19,686 nucleotides of DNA from UBA6019 sp035535055 (GCA_035535055.1 DATLQT010000091.1:1-19686), one strand, 5' to 3'. Positions 7,684-15,213 are shown, counted from the stretch's first letter. Notes: generated by a model not told the origin, from the sequence alone. Translations and numbers: made by a program.

Positions 7684-8591
7684 GCGGTGGACGCGGCCAG
7701 GAACGAGGCCTTGCAGCCGGGGCCGCAGAAGTAGACGGTATCGCCGTCCCGCTCGGTGCGCAACGCACCGGGCTTGACCTCGACCGACATCCCGCAGATC
7801 GGGTCGGTCGCGAAGACCGACGCGGCCACCTCGGCCGCGGCGGTGCGGGCGGCGGGGCCGCGGCGGTGGCGCTCGGCGACGACCTCGGCCAGCGCCAGCA
7901 GCGCGACCTCCTCCTGGCTGACCCCCCGGACGCGCCCGGCGGGGGCGTGCACCCTGGCCAGCGACTCCTCGGTCAGTCCGCGTGCCCGAAGCGCGTCGAG
8001 CACCGCCGCCGACCGGCGCCGGCTGGCCACCAGTGCCACCGGCAGGCCCGGGAAGGTGAGCGCGGCCTCGACGGCCTCCTCGTCGTAGTGGCCCATCGTC
8101 GCCACCACCGCCCAGGCGTCGGGTCCCGGCGCGGCCAGCGAGCTCAGCATCGCCTGGCTCACGAGCTCGGTCCTGAAGCCGGTCATCTCGGCCATCCGCG
8201 CCAGCGTCTCGGCCGCCGGCGTCTCGCCGAAGACGACCAGCAGGGGCTTGGGCAGCTGTGGCTCGATGAAGATGTCGAGCGCGCCGCCCGAGGGACACGT
8301 GGTCGCCATCGTCAGCTCACCCTTCCGGCGTGAGGCCTTGACCGCCTCGGCCGGCACGATCTTGACCAGCCGGGGCTCGCCGTCGGCGAGCGCCAGCAGC
8401 GCCTCGCGCCGCACCAGCGGCTCCGAGCAGCTGCCGCCGATCCAGCCGCGCAGCCGGCCGTCCGCCGTGATCACCGCCTTATCGCCCGGCCGGGCGGAGG
8501 TGGGCGGATCACAGCGGACCACGGTCGCCAGCACGCAGGGCGTGCCGGTGGCGGCGTGCTTGGCCAGCAGCTCGAGGACGTCCTCGATTAC
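7680..8591 (-). CDS. XdhC/CoxF-family Mo-cofactor insertion protein with C-terminal YHS domain
   Basis: A protein of about 303 residues. The XdhC/CoxI N-terminal domain (about 1-75) has the CVLATVV strand and IGGSCSEPLV. A Rossmann-like domain follows (about 115-230; PLLVVFGETPAAETLARMAE). A YHS-type metal-binding domain closes it (about 260-300), with DPICGM and YFCGPGC giving Cys266, Cys289 and Cys293. XdhC-type proteins bind Mo cofactor, help sulfurate it and insert it into xanthine-dehydrogenase-family enzymes; CoxF of CO oxidisers is a relative. The start is odd: homology and a good Shine-Dalgarno both point to base 8591, where the codon is GTA (then ATC). The first ordinary in-frame start, GTG at 8534, would cut into the first conserved strand. 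The true start is therefore uncertain. Confidence 0.85.
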   Translation of the reverse strand, partial: VIEDVLELLAKHAATGTPCVLATVVRCDPPTSARPGDKAVITADGRLRGWIGGSCSEPLVRREALLALADGEPRLVKIVPAEAVKASRRKGELTMATTCPSGGALDIFIEPQLPKPLLVVFGETPAAETLARMAEMTGFRTELVSQAMLSSLAAPGPDAWAVVATMGHYDEEAVEAALTFPGLPVALVASRRRSAAVLDALRARGLTEESLARVHAPAGRVRGVSQEEVALLALAEVVAERHRRGPAARTAAAEVAASVFATDPICGMSVEVKPGALRTERDGDTVYFCGPGCKASFLAASTA

Positions 8592-10945
8592 TCGGTCACC
8601 CCCTTGGAGCGGAGCGCCGCCCAGACCTTGTCGGACGTGACCGGCATGTCGATGTTGGTGATGCCGATCGGCGCCAGGGCGTCGATCACGGCATTGACGT
8701 AGGCAGCCGGCGAGCCGACCGTCGCCGACTCGCCGACGCCCTTGGCCCCCAGCGGGTGGTGGGGCGACGGCGTCACCGTCGCTCCCAGCTCGAACTTGGG
8801 GGTCTCCCAGGCGGTCGGGAGCAGGTAGTCCATGAAGTTGGAGCCGATGCAGTTGCCCTCGGCGTCGAAGGCGATCTGCTCGGTGAAGGCTATGCCCCAG
8901 CCCTCGGTCAGGCCCCCGCAGATCTGGCCCTCGACGATCATCGGGTTGATCCGCACGCCGCAGTCGTCCACCGCGATCATCCGGCGGGTCTTGACCTGGC
9001 CGGTGCCCTTGTCCACGTCCACCACCACCAGGTAGGTGCCGAAGGGGAAGGTCATGTTGGGCGGGTCGTAGTAGGTGACGCCCTCCAGCCCGGCCTCCAT
9101 GCCCTCGGGCAGGTTGGTGTAGGCGGCGAAGGCGATGTCCTGGATGGTCTTGAAGCGGTCCGGCGAGCCCTTGACGAAGAACTTGCCCCGCTCCCACTCG
9201 AGGTCGTCTTCGGAAGCCTCGAGCAGATGGGCGGCCAGCTTGCGGGCCTTGTCGCGCAGCTTGCGGGACACCATCGCGGTGGCCGCGCCGGCGACCGGCG
9301 TCGACCGGGACGCGTAGGTGCCGAGGCCATAGGGCGTGTTGTCGGTGTCGCCCTCCTTGACGATGATGTCGTCGGCCGGGATGCCGAGCTCCTCGGCCAC
9401 GATCTGGGCGAAGGTCGTCTCGTGGCCCTGGCCCTGGGACTTCACCCCCAGCTTCAGGATGGCCTTGCCGGTAGGGTGCACGCGCAGCTCGGCGGAGTCG
9501 AACATGCGCAGGCCGAGGATGTCGAAGTCGGCCCCGTGGCCGGCGCCCACCACCTCGGTGAAGCTGGCGACGCCGATGCCCATGTACTCGCCCCGCGCCC
9601 GCTTCTCGGCCTGCTCGCGACGCAGATCGTCGTAGCCGAGCATCTTCTTGGCGAGATCCATGGCTCCCTCGTAGTCGCCGCTGTCGTAGACCCAACCGGT
9701 CGCCGAGAGGTAGGGGAACTGGTCCTTGCGGATGAAGTTCCGCATCCGGAATTCGCTCTGGTCGGCACCCAGCTCGATCGCCGCGTTGGTTACCAGCCGC
9801 TCGATCAGGTAGGACGCCTCGGTGACGCGGAAGGAGCACCGGAAGGCGACTCCGCCCGGCGCCTTGTTCGTGTAGTAGCCGTCGGCCACCACGTGCGCGG
9901 CGGGGATGTCGTAGGAGCCGGTCACGATGTGGAAGAGGCCGGCCTTGAACTTGGACGGCTGGGCGTCGGCGAAGAAGGCGCCCTGGTCGCTCAGCAGGCT
10001 CGCCCGCAGCCCCAGGATCTTGCCGTTCTCGTCCAGCGCCAGCTCGCCGTTCATATGGTAGTCACGGGCGAAACCGGTCGAGATGATGTTCTCCGACCGG
10101 TCCTCGATCCACTTGACCGGCTTGCCGATCAGGAGCGAGGCCGCGGTCGCCACCACGTAGCCCGGGTACACCGGCACCTTGTTGCCGAAGCCGCCGCCGA
10201 GATCGGGGGAGATCACCCGGATCTTCTCCTCGGGGAGCCCGGCGACCAGCGCGAAGACTGTCCGCATCGCATGGGGCGCCTGGGTAGTCATGTGAAGGTT
10301 GCACTGGCCGGTGACGCCGTTGACGTCGGCGACGATGCCGCAGGTCTCCAGCGGCGTGGGATGCGAGCGCGGATAGAAGGTCGAGAGCTTGACCACCTTG
10401 GCGGCGCGGGCGAAGGCCGCGTCGGTGGCGGCCTGGTCGCCGCTCTCCCAGTGGTAGACGTGGTTGTCCTTCTGGCCTTCCTTGTCGTCGCGGATCAGCG
10501 GCGCGCCGGCCGACATCGCCTGCTGCGGCGAGGTGACCGCTCCCAGCACGTCGTATTCGACGACGATCTTCGCCACGGCGTCCTCGGCGATGTACTTGCT
10601 GCTGGCGACGACGGCCGCCACCTCCTGGCCCTGGAAGCGGACCTTGTCAGTGGCCAGCACGGCCTGGGTGTCGCCCGACATGGTGGGCATCCAGGCCAGC
10701 TTGTGCTGGGCCATCAGCTCGCCGGTGACGACCGCGACGACGCCGGGGACCGCGCTCGCCTCGGAGGTATCGATGGACACGATGCGCGCGTGCGCGTGCG
10801 GGCTCCGCAGGATGGCCATGTGCAGCATCCCGGGCAGCACCAGGTCGTCCAGGTAGTTGCCCTGGCCGCGGATGAAGCGCGCATCCTCGACGCGCGGGCG
10901 CGACTCGCCGATGCCGCCGTGGTGGTGCTTGGTCTCGACTGCCAT
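8588..10945 (-). CDS. coxL: Aerobic carbon monoxide dehydrogenase large (Mo-binding) subunit, form I-type
   Basis: This 785-residue catalytic subunit would oxidise CO to CO2 at a Mo-S-Cu centre. Form I CoxL proteins carry AYxCSFR in the active-site loop, where Cys binds Cu. Here the loop reads AFRCSFR (367-373), with Cys370 intact and Phe368 in place of Tyr. Other marks: RSPHAHARI, PRSHPTPLETCG, SPDLGGGFGNKVPVYPGYV, QGQGHETTFAQI, YGLGTYASRSTPVAG and the C-terminal GAKGVGES with catalytic Glu739. From memory, much of the chain matches Oligotropha CoxL (809 aa), far better than form II or xanthine dehydrogenases. The ATG follows the coxS stop directly, with GGGAGG seven bases upstream. Gene order M-S-L is the form I order. 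Confidence 0.93.
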   Translation of the reverse strand: MAVETKHHHGGIGESRPRVEDARFIRGQGNYLDDLVLPGMLHMAILRSPHAHARIVSIDTSEASAVPGVVAVVTGELMAQHKLAWMPTMSGDTQAVLATDKVRFQGQEVAAVVASSKYIAEDAVAKIVVEYDVLGAVTSPQQAMSAGAPLIRDDKEGQKDNHVYHWESGDQAATDAAFARAAKVVKLSTFYPRSHPTPLETCGIVADVNGVTGQCNLHMTTQAPHAMRTVFALVAGLPEEKIRVISPDLGGGFGNKVPVYPGYVVATAASLLIGKPVKWIEDRSENIISTGFARDYHMNGELALDENGKILGLRASLLSDQGAFFADAQPSKFKAGLFHIVTGSYDIPAAHVVADGYYTNKAPGGVAFRCSFRVTEASYLIERLVTNAAIELGADQSEFRMRNFIRKDQFPYLSATGWVYDSGDYEGAMDLAKKMLGYDDLRREQAEKRARGEYMGIGVASFTEVVGAGHGADFDILGLRMFDSAELRVHPTGKAILKLGVKSQGQGHETTFAQIVAEELGIPADDIIVKEGDTDNTPYGLGTYASRSTPVAGAATAMVSRKLRDKARKLAAHLLEASEDDLEWERGKFFVKGSPDRFKTIQDIAFAAYTNLPEGMEAGLEGVTYYDPPNMTFPFGTYLVVVDVDKGTGQVKTRRMIAVDDCGVRINPMIVEGQICGGLTEGWGIAFTEQIAFDAEGNCIGSNFMDYLLPTAWETPKFELGATVTPSPHHPLGAKGVGESATVGSPAAYVNAVIDALAPIGITNIDMPVTSDKVWAALRSKGVTE
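8599..8605 (-). promoter_or_regulatory. Ribosome-binding site that fixes the xdhC start region
   Basis: AAGGGGG inside the end of coxL, followed by seven bases and then GTA at 8591-8589. The other Shine-Dalgarno sequences of this operon (coxM, coxS, coxL) and that of the APC permease (the same AAGGGGG) all use exactly seven bases before the start codon. The spacing marks GTA as the expected initiation codon position. Confidence 0.55.
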
Positions 10946-11461
10946 TCACTGACCTCCCGCTGGCACGGCCTGGCCGGCGCCGGTGGGCGCCGCGGTCGCT
11001 GCCGATCTCGCCTTGGCCGCGTGCTGCACGGCCTTGACGATGTTGATGTAGCCGGTGCAGCGACAGATGTTGCCACTGATCGCCCAGCGGATCTCCTCCT
11101 CGGTGGGGTCCGGGTTGCGGTCCAGCAGCGCCTTGGAGACCAGCATCATCCCCGGGGTGCAGAAGCCACACTGGAGGCCGTGCTCCTCGTGGAAGCCGAC
11201 CTGGACCGGGTCCAGCGCACCGCCGGCGGCGAGGCCCTCGACAGTGGCTATCTCGCGGCCGGCCACCTGAACCGCCAGCAGGGTGCAGGACTTGACCGGC
11301 TCGCCGTCCAGCAGCACCGTGCAGGCGCCGCAGGAGGTCGTGTCGCAGCCGATGTGCGTGCCCGTGAGCTTCAGGTTGGTGCGGATGAAGTCCACCAGCA
11401 GCACCCTCGGCTCGACATCGTCCGAGTACTCGGTTCCGTTGACTTTCAGGGAGACCTTCAT
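10946..11461 (-). CDS. coxS: Carbon monoxide dehydrogenase small (2Fe-2S) subunit
   Basis: A 171-residue iron-sulfur subunit that passes electrons from the Mo site to the FAD subunit. The plant-ferredoxin-like N-terminal cluster has Cys39, Cys44, Cys47 and Cys59 (GCDTTSCGACTV). The C-terminal helical domain has Cys98, Cys101, Cys133 and Cys135 (QCGFCTPGM and NICRCTGY). All eight ligands are present. The last 25 or so residues (Ala/Gly-rich) extend slightly past the usual end. The ATG overlaps the coxM stop (ATGA), with AGGAGG seven bases upstream, and coxL starts right after its TGA. It is confidently a xanthine-dehydrogenase-family small subunit; assignment to CO dehydrogenase rests on the adjacent coxL. 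Confidence 0.95.
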   Translation of the reverse strand: MKVSLKVNGTEYSDDVEPRVLLVDFIRTNLKLTGTHIGCDTTSCGACTVLLDGEPVKSCTLLAVQVAGREIATVEGLAAGGALDPVQVGFHEEHGLQCGFCTPGMMLVSKALLDRNPDPTEEEIRWAISGNICRCTGYINIVKAVQHAAKARSAATAAPTGAGQAVPAGGQ

Positions 11462-12330
11462 CCCGCCACCTCCTGCGCCCTCTTGATCGCGGTCTTGAGC
11501 CCGCGCTGGACGAACACCCGCACGATGTCGCGCTTGTAGGCGGCGGTCCCCCGGATGTCGTCCTTCGGCTCGGCCGCCGCCGCCGCCATCCGGGCGGCTT
11601 CGCCGATCGCCTCCTGGGTTGGCGCGGCGCCCTTCAGTGCCTGCTCGGCCGCCGTCGCGTGCAGGTTCTTCGCGCCCACCGAGGTGAGGCCGATCCCGGC
11701 GCGGCCGATGTTCCCATTGCTCATCTCGACCTGGACCGCCACCGCGACGGTGGCGAAGTCCCCGATCTTGCGCTCGAGCTTGAGATAGGTGCCTGCGGCC
11801 CTGGCCACGGCCGGGATCCGGATCTCGGTCAGGATCTCGTCGGCCGCGAGGGCGGTCGTGAACGGCCCCTGGAAGAACTCGGTGGCCGCGATCACCCGCT
11901 CCCCGCGGCTGGAGCGCGCCACGAGCTGCGCGTTGAGGGCGATCATCACCGAGCCCCAGTCGCCGGAGGGATCGGCGTGGGCGATCGAGCCGCCCACCGT
12001 CCCCTGGTTGCGGACCAGCGGGTCGGAGACCTGGGGAGCGGTGTCGGCCAGGATCGGGCAGATCGCGGCCAGGTCGCGGTTCCGCTCCAGGTCCGCGTGG
12101 CGGGTGAGCGCCCCGATCGTGATCATCCCGCCCCCGGTCTCGACGCCGCGCAGGCCGGGCAGCCGGCCGATGTCGAGCACCAGCGAGGGCGAGGCGAACC
12201 GCAGCTTCAAGAGCGGTATCAGGCTCTGGCCGCCAGCCATCACCTTGGCCTCGTCACCCGCTTCGGCGAGCGCCGCCAGGGCCTCCTCGATGGTCGCGGG
12301 CGCACGGTAATCGAAAGCCGCAGGAAACAC
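11458..12330 (-). CDS. coxM: Carbon monoxide dehydrogenase medium (FAD-binding) subunit
   Basis: A 290-residue FAD-binding subunit, the usual length for CoxM. The two flavin-binding motifs are clear: AGGQSLIPLLKLR (32-44) and TVGGSIAHADPSGD (111-124). The C-terminal CO dehydrogenase flavoprotein domain follows (about 180-285). It collects electrons from the 2Fe-2S subunit and hands them to the quinone pool or another acceptor at the membrane. The GTG start fits the FPAAFDYRAP N-terminus of the family and has GGAGG seven bases upstream. It is the first gene of the coxM-coxS-coxL-xdhC-mocA operon, with a candidate promoter about 120 bases upstream. No cox regulator is encoded in the window. Confidence 0.95.
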   Translation of the reverse strand: MFPAAFDYRAPATIEEALAALAEAGDEAKVMAGGQSLIPLLKLRFASPSLVLDIGRLPGLRGVETGGGMITIGALTRHADLERNRDLAAICPILADTAPQVSDPLVRNQGTVGGSIAHADPSGDWGSVMIALNAQLVARSSRGERVIAATEFFQGPFTTALAADEILTEIRIPAVARAAGTYLKLERKIGDFATVAVAVQVEMSNGNIGRAGIGLTSVGAKNLHATAAEQALKGAAPTQEAIGEAARMAAAAAEPKDDIRGTAAYKRDIVRVFVQRGLKTAIKRAQEVAG

Positions 12331-12335
12331 TCAGG

Positions 12336-12342
12336 CACCTCC
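12336..12342 (-). promoter_or_regulatory. Ribosome-binding site of coxM
   Basis: GGAGGTG read on the minus strand. Counting from GGAGG there are seven bases to the GTG at 12330, which supports that GTG start over any internal one. Confidence 0.7.
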
Positions 12343-12381
12343 ACTGAACGGAGAACCGACGACGCGGGAACTCTCACATCG

Positions 12382-12400
12382 CCGGGGCCGCCGGCCCCGG
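12382..12400. other. Perfect GC hairpin in the putative coxM leader
   Basis: CCGGGGCC (12382-12389) and GGCCCCGG (12393-12400) form a perfect 8-bp inverted repeat around a three-base loop. It sits about 50 bases before the coxM start and downstream of the candidate promoter, so it would be transcribed into the leader RNA. No T-run follows on either strand, so it is not an ordinary terminator. It could be an RNA structure, a protein-binding palindrome, or chance in GC-rich DNA. Confidence 0.45.
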
Positions 12401-12451
12401 AACTTGGTAACCCCAGCCTGCCGCCCGGCCGCCCGGGCCGGTGGTGCGTCG

Positions 12452-12480
12452 ATCTTGCGCCGCCCGTGGTCGAGAGTCAA
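12452..12480 (-). promoter_or_regulatory. Candidate sigma-70-type promoter for the cox operon
   Basis: On the minus strand TTGACT (12480-12475) is followed by a 17-base spacer and CAAGAT (12457-12452). The -35 matches five of six consensus bases, the -10 only three of six. It would give a leader of about 115-120 bases before coxM. The match is suggestive only. Confidence 0.3.
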
Positions 12481-12590
12481 CTTGCGCGCTCAACGAACCT
12501 CGCTGTCGTCGCAACGCGGGCGCGGGCGCCTAGCTTGGCCGTCGAAAGGAGACTCGGAGGCTGCTCGACACTCGCGCGACCGACCACCCC

Positions 12591-12887
12591 GTGCCCCGCC
12601 GGCTGCTCTGGACCTGGCTCGCCCTGCTGGCCCTGAGTCAGATGGCCGACGTCGCCACCACCTGGCATTCGCTGATGGGCGGGCTCAGGGAGGACAACCC
12701 CTTCGTGGCCGCGGCCCTCGCCAGCGGCCACTTCCCGCTCTACGCCCTGGCGAAGGTCCTGCTGGTGGCCGCACTCGGCATCGCCGTCCTCGGCGGCCGG
12801 CGAGCCGCACTCAACGGCGCCCGCCTGGTCGTCGCCATCTTCTCCCTGGTCGCCCTGGCAAATCTCCTGGGCCCGCTGCTCAGCTGA
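12591..12887 (+). CDS. DUF5658-like small integral membrane protein
   Basis: A 98-residue hydrophobic protein with three predicted membrane helices (about 4-22, 48-67 and 74-97). After the first helix comes the pattern DVATTWHSLMGGLREDNPF (20-38), matching my memory of the DUF5658 signature (D-x-x-TT, then Gly, Glu and Asn-Pro). Function is unknown. The GTG start has no adjacent Shine-Dalgarno; an AAGGAG lies about 40 bases upstream with an in-frame CTG at 12561, so the N-terminus could be ten residues longer. It is transcribed away from coxM and may share its promoter region. The next gene begins 19 bases after its stop. Confidence 0.7.
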   Translation: MPRRLLWTWLALLALSQMADVATTWHSLMGGLREDNPFVAAALASGHFPLYALAKVLLVAALGIAVLGGRRAALNGARLVVAIFSLVALANLLGPLLS

Positions 12888-12892
12888 AGTTT

Positions 12893-12898
12893 TAAGCT
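12893..12898 (+). promoter_or_regulatory. Possible -10 element of a leaderless transcript
   Basis: TAAGCT (TANNNT pattern) lies eight bases before the GTG at 12907, in a short A/T-rich patch of otherwise GC-rich DNA. The gene has no Shine-Dalgarno. The placement fits transcription starting at or next to the start codon. No -35 match is visible. Confidence 0.3.
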
Positions 12899-12906
12899 TT
12901 CGCGTC

Positions 12907-13896
12907 GTGCGAGCCGCCGAGCTGCAGACGCCCGCCCTGCTGCTCGACTCGGAAGCGTTCGGGCACAACCTCTCGACCATGTCGGCGGCGCTGCCCGGGC
13001 CGCGACTCAGACCTCACGTCAAGGCCCACAAGACGACCGCACTGGCGACCCGCCAGGCGGCAGCCGGGCACCGGGGCTTCACCTGCGCGACCATCCGCGA
13101 GGTCGAGGGGATGGCGGCCGCCGGCCTCGGCGATGACCTGCTGCTCGCCAACCAGGTGCTCGACGCCTCCCGGCTGGGCCGCCTCGACGCGCGGGTCACC
13201 GTCGCGGTCGACTCGCCGGAGACCGTGGACGCGGCCGCCCGAGGTGGCGTCAGGGAGGTCGTCATCGACGTCAACGTGGGTCTCCCCCGCTGCGGCATCC
13301 CGCCCGAGATGGCGGGCGAGCTCGCCGGGCTGGCCCGCTCCCGCGGCCTCGAGGTGCGGGGCGTGATGGGGTACGAGGGGCACGCCGTCGGCCTGCCCGA
13401 CCGCGCCGCCCGGGAGGAGATCTGCGCCGAGTCGATGGCCCTCCTGCTCCAGGCCCACGCGGCCGTCGGCGGGGAGATCGTCTCCGCGGGCGGCACCGGC
13501 ACCTACGACATCAACACCTGGGCCAACGAGATCCAGGCCGGCTCCTACGCCCTGATGGACTCCGCCTATGCCAGGCTCGAGCTTCCCTTCCGGCAGGCGC
13601 TCTTCGTGCTGGCGACGGTGATCTCGGTCAGCCCGAACGGCTACGCCGTCGCCGACTGCGGGCTCAAAGCGCTGGGGATGGACCACGGCAAGCCGGACCT
13701 GGCGGACGGGGGCACTGTGCTGATCGTCTCCGACGAGCACCTGACCATCGTCCCCGAGCGGCCGGTGAAGGTCGGCGACCGCGTCCGGGTGGTGCCCGCC
13801 CACTGCGACCCGACGGTCGCCCTCCACCAGCGGCTGCACCTGGTCGATGGCGAGGACGTGCTGGAGACCTGGGAGGTGGATCTACGAGGATGGTGA
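12907..13896 (+). CDS. D-threonine aldolase/D-serine dehydratase-like PLP enzyme (alanine racemase fold)
   Basis: A 329-residue fold-type III PLP enzyme. The N-terminal barrel starts with QTPALLLDSEAFGHNL. The PLP Schiff-base Lys is Lys39 in RPHVKAHKT. EIVSAGGTGTYDINTWANEIQAGSY is the phosphate-binding region, and the C-terminal domain ends with a metal-site motif PAHCDPTVALHQ (His299, Asp301 or Cys300 as ligands). Family members cleave D-3-hydroxy amino acids or dehydrate D-serine with a divalent metal. The exact substrate is not decidable here. It is somewhat shorter than typical (about 350-380). GTG start; no Shine-Dalgarno, but a TANNNT element eight bases upstream. The 3' end overlaps the next gene by seven bases, so the two form an operon. 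Confidence 0.85.
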   Translation: MRAAELQTPALLLDSEAFGHNLSTMSAALPGPRLRPHVKAHKTTALATRQAAAGHRGFTCATIREVEGMAAAGLGDDLLLANQVLDASRLGRLDARVTVAVDSPETVDAAARGGVREVVIDVNVGLPRCGIPPEMAGELAGLARSRGLEVRGVMGYEGHAVGLPDRAAREEICAESMALLLQAHAAVGGEIVSAGGTGTYDINTWANEIQAGSYALMDSAYARLELPFRQALFVLATVISVSPNGYAVADCGLKALGMDHGKPDLADGGTVLIVSDEHLTIVPERPVKVGDRVRVVPAHCDPTVALHQRLHLVDGEDVLETWEVDLRGW

Positions 13897-15209
13897 CGGC
13901 CGCGCGCGCGAGCTGGACCAACTGGGGCGGCACCTACAGCTGCAGCCCGACCCGGATCGAGTCGCCCTCCAGCGAGGAGGACCTGGTGGCGGCGATCAGG
14001 TCCGCGGCCGAGCGCGGCGAACGGGTGAAGGTCATCGGCAGCGGGCACTCCTTCACCGACATCGGCTGCACCGACGGCTGCCTCGTCCGTCTCCACCGCT
14101 ACAACCGCGTGCTGGCGGTGGACGTGGAGAAGCGGAGCATCACCGCCCAGGCCGGCATCACCATCCTTCAGCTGAGCGCCGCCCTCGCGGAGCACGGGCT
14201 GGCGATGGAGAACATGGGCGACGTCGGCTACCAGACCATCAGCGGCGCCATCTCCACCGCGACGCACGGCACCGGGGAGAGGCTCCGCAACATCTCCAGC
14301 CAGGTGGTCGCCGTGTCGCTGGTGCTGGCCGACGGCAGCGTCCTGGAGTGCTCGGCGCACCATGAGCACGAGGCCTTCAAGGCGGCGCAGGTGAGCCTCG
14401 GCGCACTCGGTGTCATCTCAACTGTGACGCTGCGGGCCGTGCCCGCCTACAACGTCCGCTCGCTCCAGCAGCCGGAGAAGGTGGACGTGCTGCTCGATGA
14501 GCTCGACGATCGCTCTCGGGACAACGACCACTTCGAGTTCTTCTGGTGGCCGCACACCGACTGGGCGCAGGGGATCACCAATACCCGCACCCAAGAGCCC
14601 CCTTCTGAGTCCCAGCGGCGGCGCGGGTTCGGGGCCTACGTCAATGACATCCTGCTCGAGAACCACGCCTTCGGCCTGATCCAGCGAGCCGCCCAGGTCA
14701 ACCGCGACTGGATACCGTCACTGGCCGGGTTCACGGCGCGGACGATGAGCCGCAAGGAGATGACCGACCGGTCCGACCGCATCTTCGCCAACGAACGGTT
14801 GGTCCGCTTCGCCGAGATGGAGTACGCGGTGCCCCGGGCGGACCTGGTCCCGGCGGTGCGCGAGATCCGTTCGATGATCGACCGCAAGGGATTCAAGATC
14901 AGCTTCCCGGTCGAGGTCCGGACGGTGGCCGCCGACGACATCCCGCTCAGCCCGGCCTACGGCCGCGCCACTGGCTACATCGCCGTCCATGTCTTCAACA
15001 AGTTCGAGTACGCGCCCTACTTTCGCGAGGTGGAGGCGATCATGAACGAGCATCAGGGGCGCCCCCACTGGGGCAAGCTCCACTTCCAGACCGCGGAAAC
15101 GCTGCGGCCCCGCTATCCGCAGTGGGACTGGTTCCTCGCGGCACGAGATCGCCTCGATCCCGATCGCCACTTTGCCAACGCCTACACCGAGCGGGTGCTC
15201 GGCAAATGA
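13890..15209 (+). CDS. Aldonolactone oxidase/dehydrogenase-like FAD protein (ALO/gulonolactone family)
   Basis: A 439-residue protein, close to the length of bacterial L-gulono-1,4-lactone dehydrogenases. The VAO-type FAD domain comes first (about 15-185): VKVIGSGHSFTDI contains His53 at the site that often binds FAD covalently, and later comes TISGAISTATHGTG. The C-terminal D-arabinono-lactone oxidase domain follows (about 190-435) with the family motif HWGK (393-396) and an ending RLDPDRHFANAYTERVLG. It should oxidise a sugar lactone or polyol, passing electrons to O2 or another acceptor. The ATG at 13890 lies just before an alternative GTG at 13893; either fits. It overlaps the PLP enzyme gene and is followed within 18 bases by a permease, suggesting joint uptake and oxidation of one compound class (inference). 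Confidence 0.88.
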   Translation: MVTAARASWTNWGGTYSCSPTRIESPSSEEDLVAAIRSAAERGERVKVIGSGHSFTDIGCTDGCLVRLHRYNRVLAVDVEKRSITAQAGITILQLSAALAEHGLAMENMGDVGYQTISGAISTATHGTGERLRNISSQVVAVSLVLADGSVLECSAHHEHEAFKAAQVSLGALGVISTVTLRAVPAYNVRSLQQPEKVDVLLDELDDRSRDNDHFEFFWWPHTDWAQGITNTRTQEPPSESQRRRGFGAYVNDILLENHAFGLIQRAAQVNRDWIPSLAGFTARTMSRKEMTDRSDRIFANERLVRFAEMEYAVPRADLVPAVREIRSMIDRKGFKISFPVEVRTVAADDIPLSPAYGRATGYIAVHVFNKFEYAPYFREVEAIMNEHQGRPHWGKLHFQTAETLRPRYPQWDWFLAARDRLDPDRHFANAYTERVLGK

Positions 15210-15213
15210 GAAA

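Larger units (their letters stand above)
12331..12590. other. Divergent intergenic region between coxM and the DUF5658 gene
   Basis: This 260-base stretch is the only sizeable non-coding gap in the window. It holds, from left to right: the coxM Shine-Dalgarno, a perfect GC hairpin, a GC-rich stretch around a CCCGGG site, and a candidate coxM promoter. On the right is an AAGGAG motif about 40 bases before the GTG of the DUF5658 gene. It should contain promoters for both directions. I find no convincing coding frame, RNA gene or operator repeat in it. Confidence 0.7.

Noticed and set aside
7684..8298. Upstream extension of the MocA-like frame to 8298
   Set aside because: The extra 205 residues are Arg/Gly-rich shadow of the XdhC gene; the nucleotidyltransferase signature begins right after the TTG at 7683.
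8592..9839. Upstream extension of the XdhC frame through coxL to 9839
   Set aside because: The added 400 or so residues are an out-of-frame reading of coxL. The XdhC homology starts at about 8585, so the true gene is the 3' part only.
8756..11539. A 927-codon open frame on the plus strand opposite coxL and coxS
   Set aside because: Its translation is rich in His, Arg, Asp, Gly and Val with no recognisable domain, while the opposite strand carries fully conserved coxL and coxS. Long antisense frames are expected from GC-rich codon use.
12421..12445. Second possible palindrome around CCCGGG in the coxM upstream region
   Set aside because: Only short GGCC/GGCC pairing is possible and the arms do not form a clean inverted repeat; expected by chance at this GC content.
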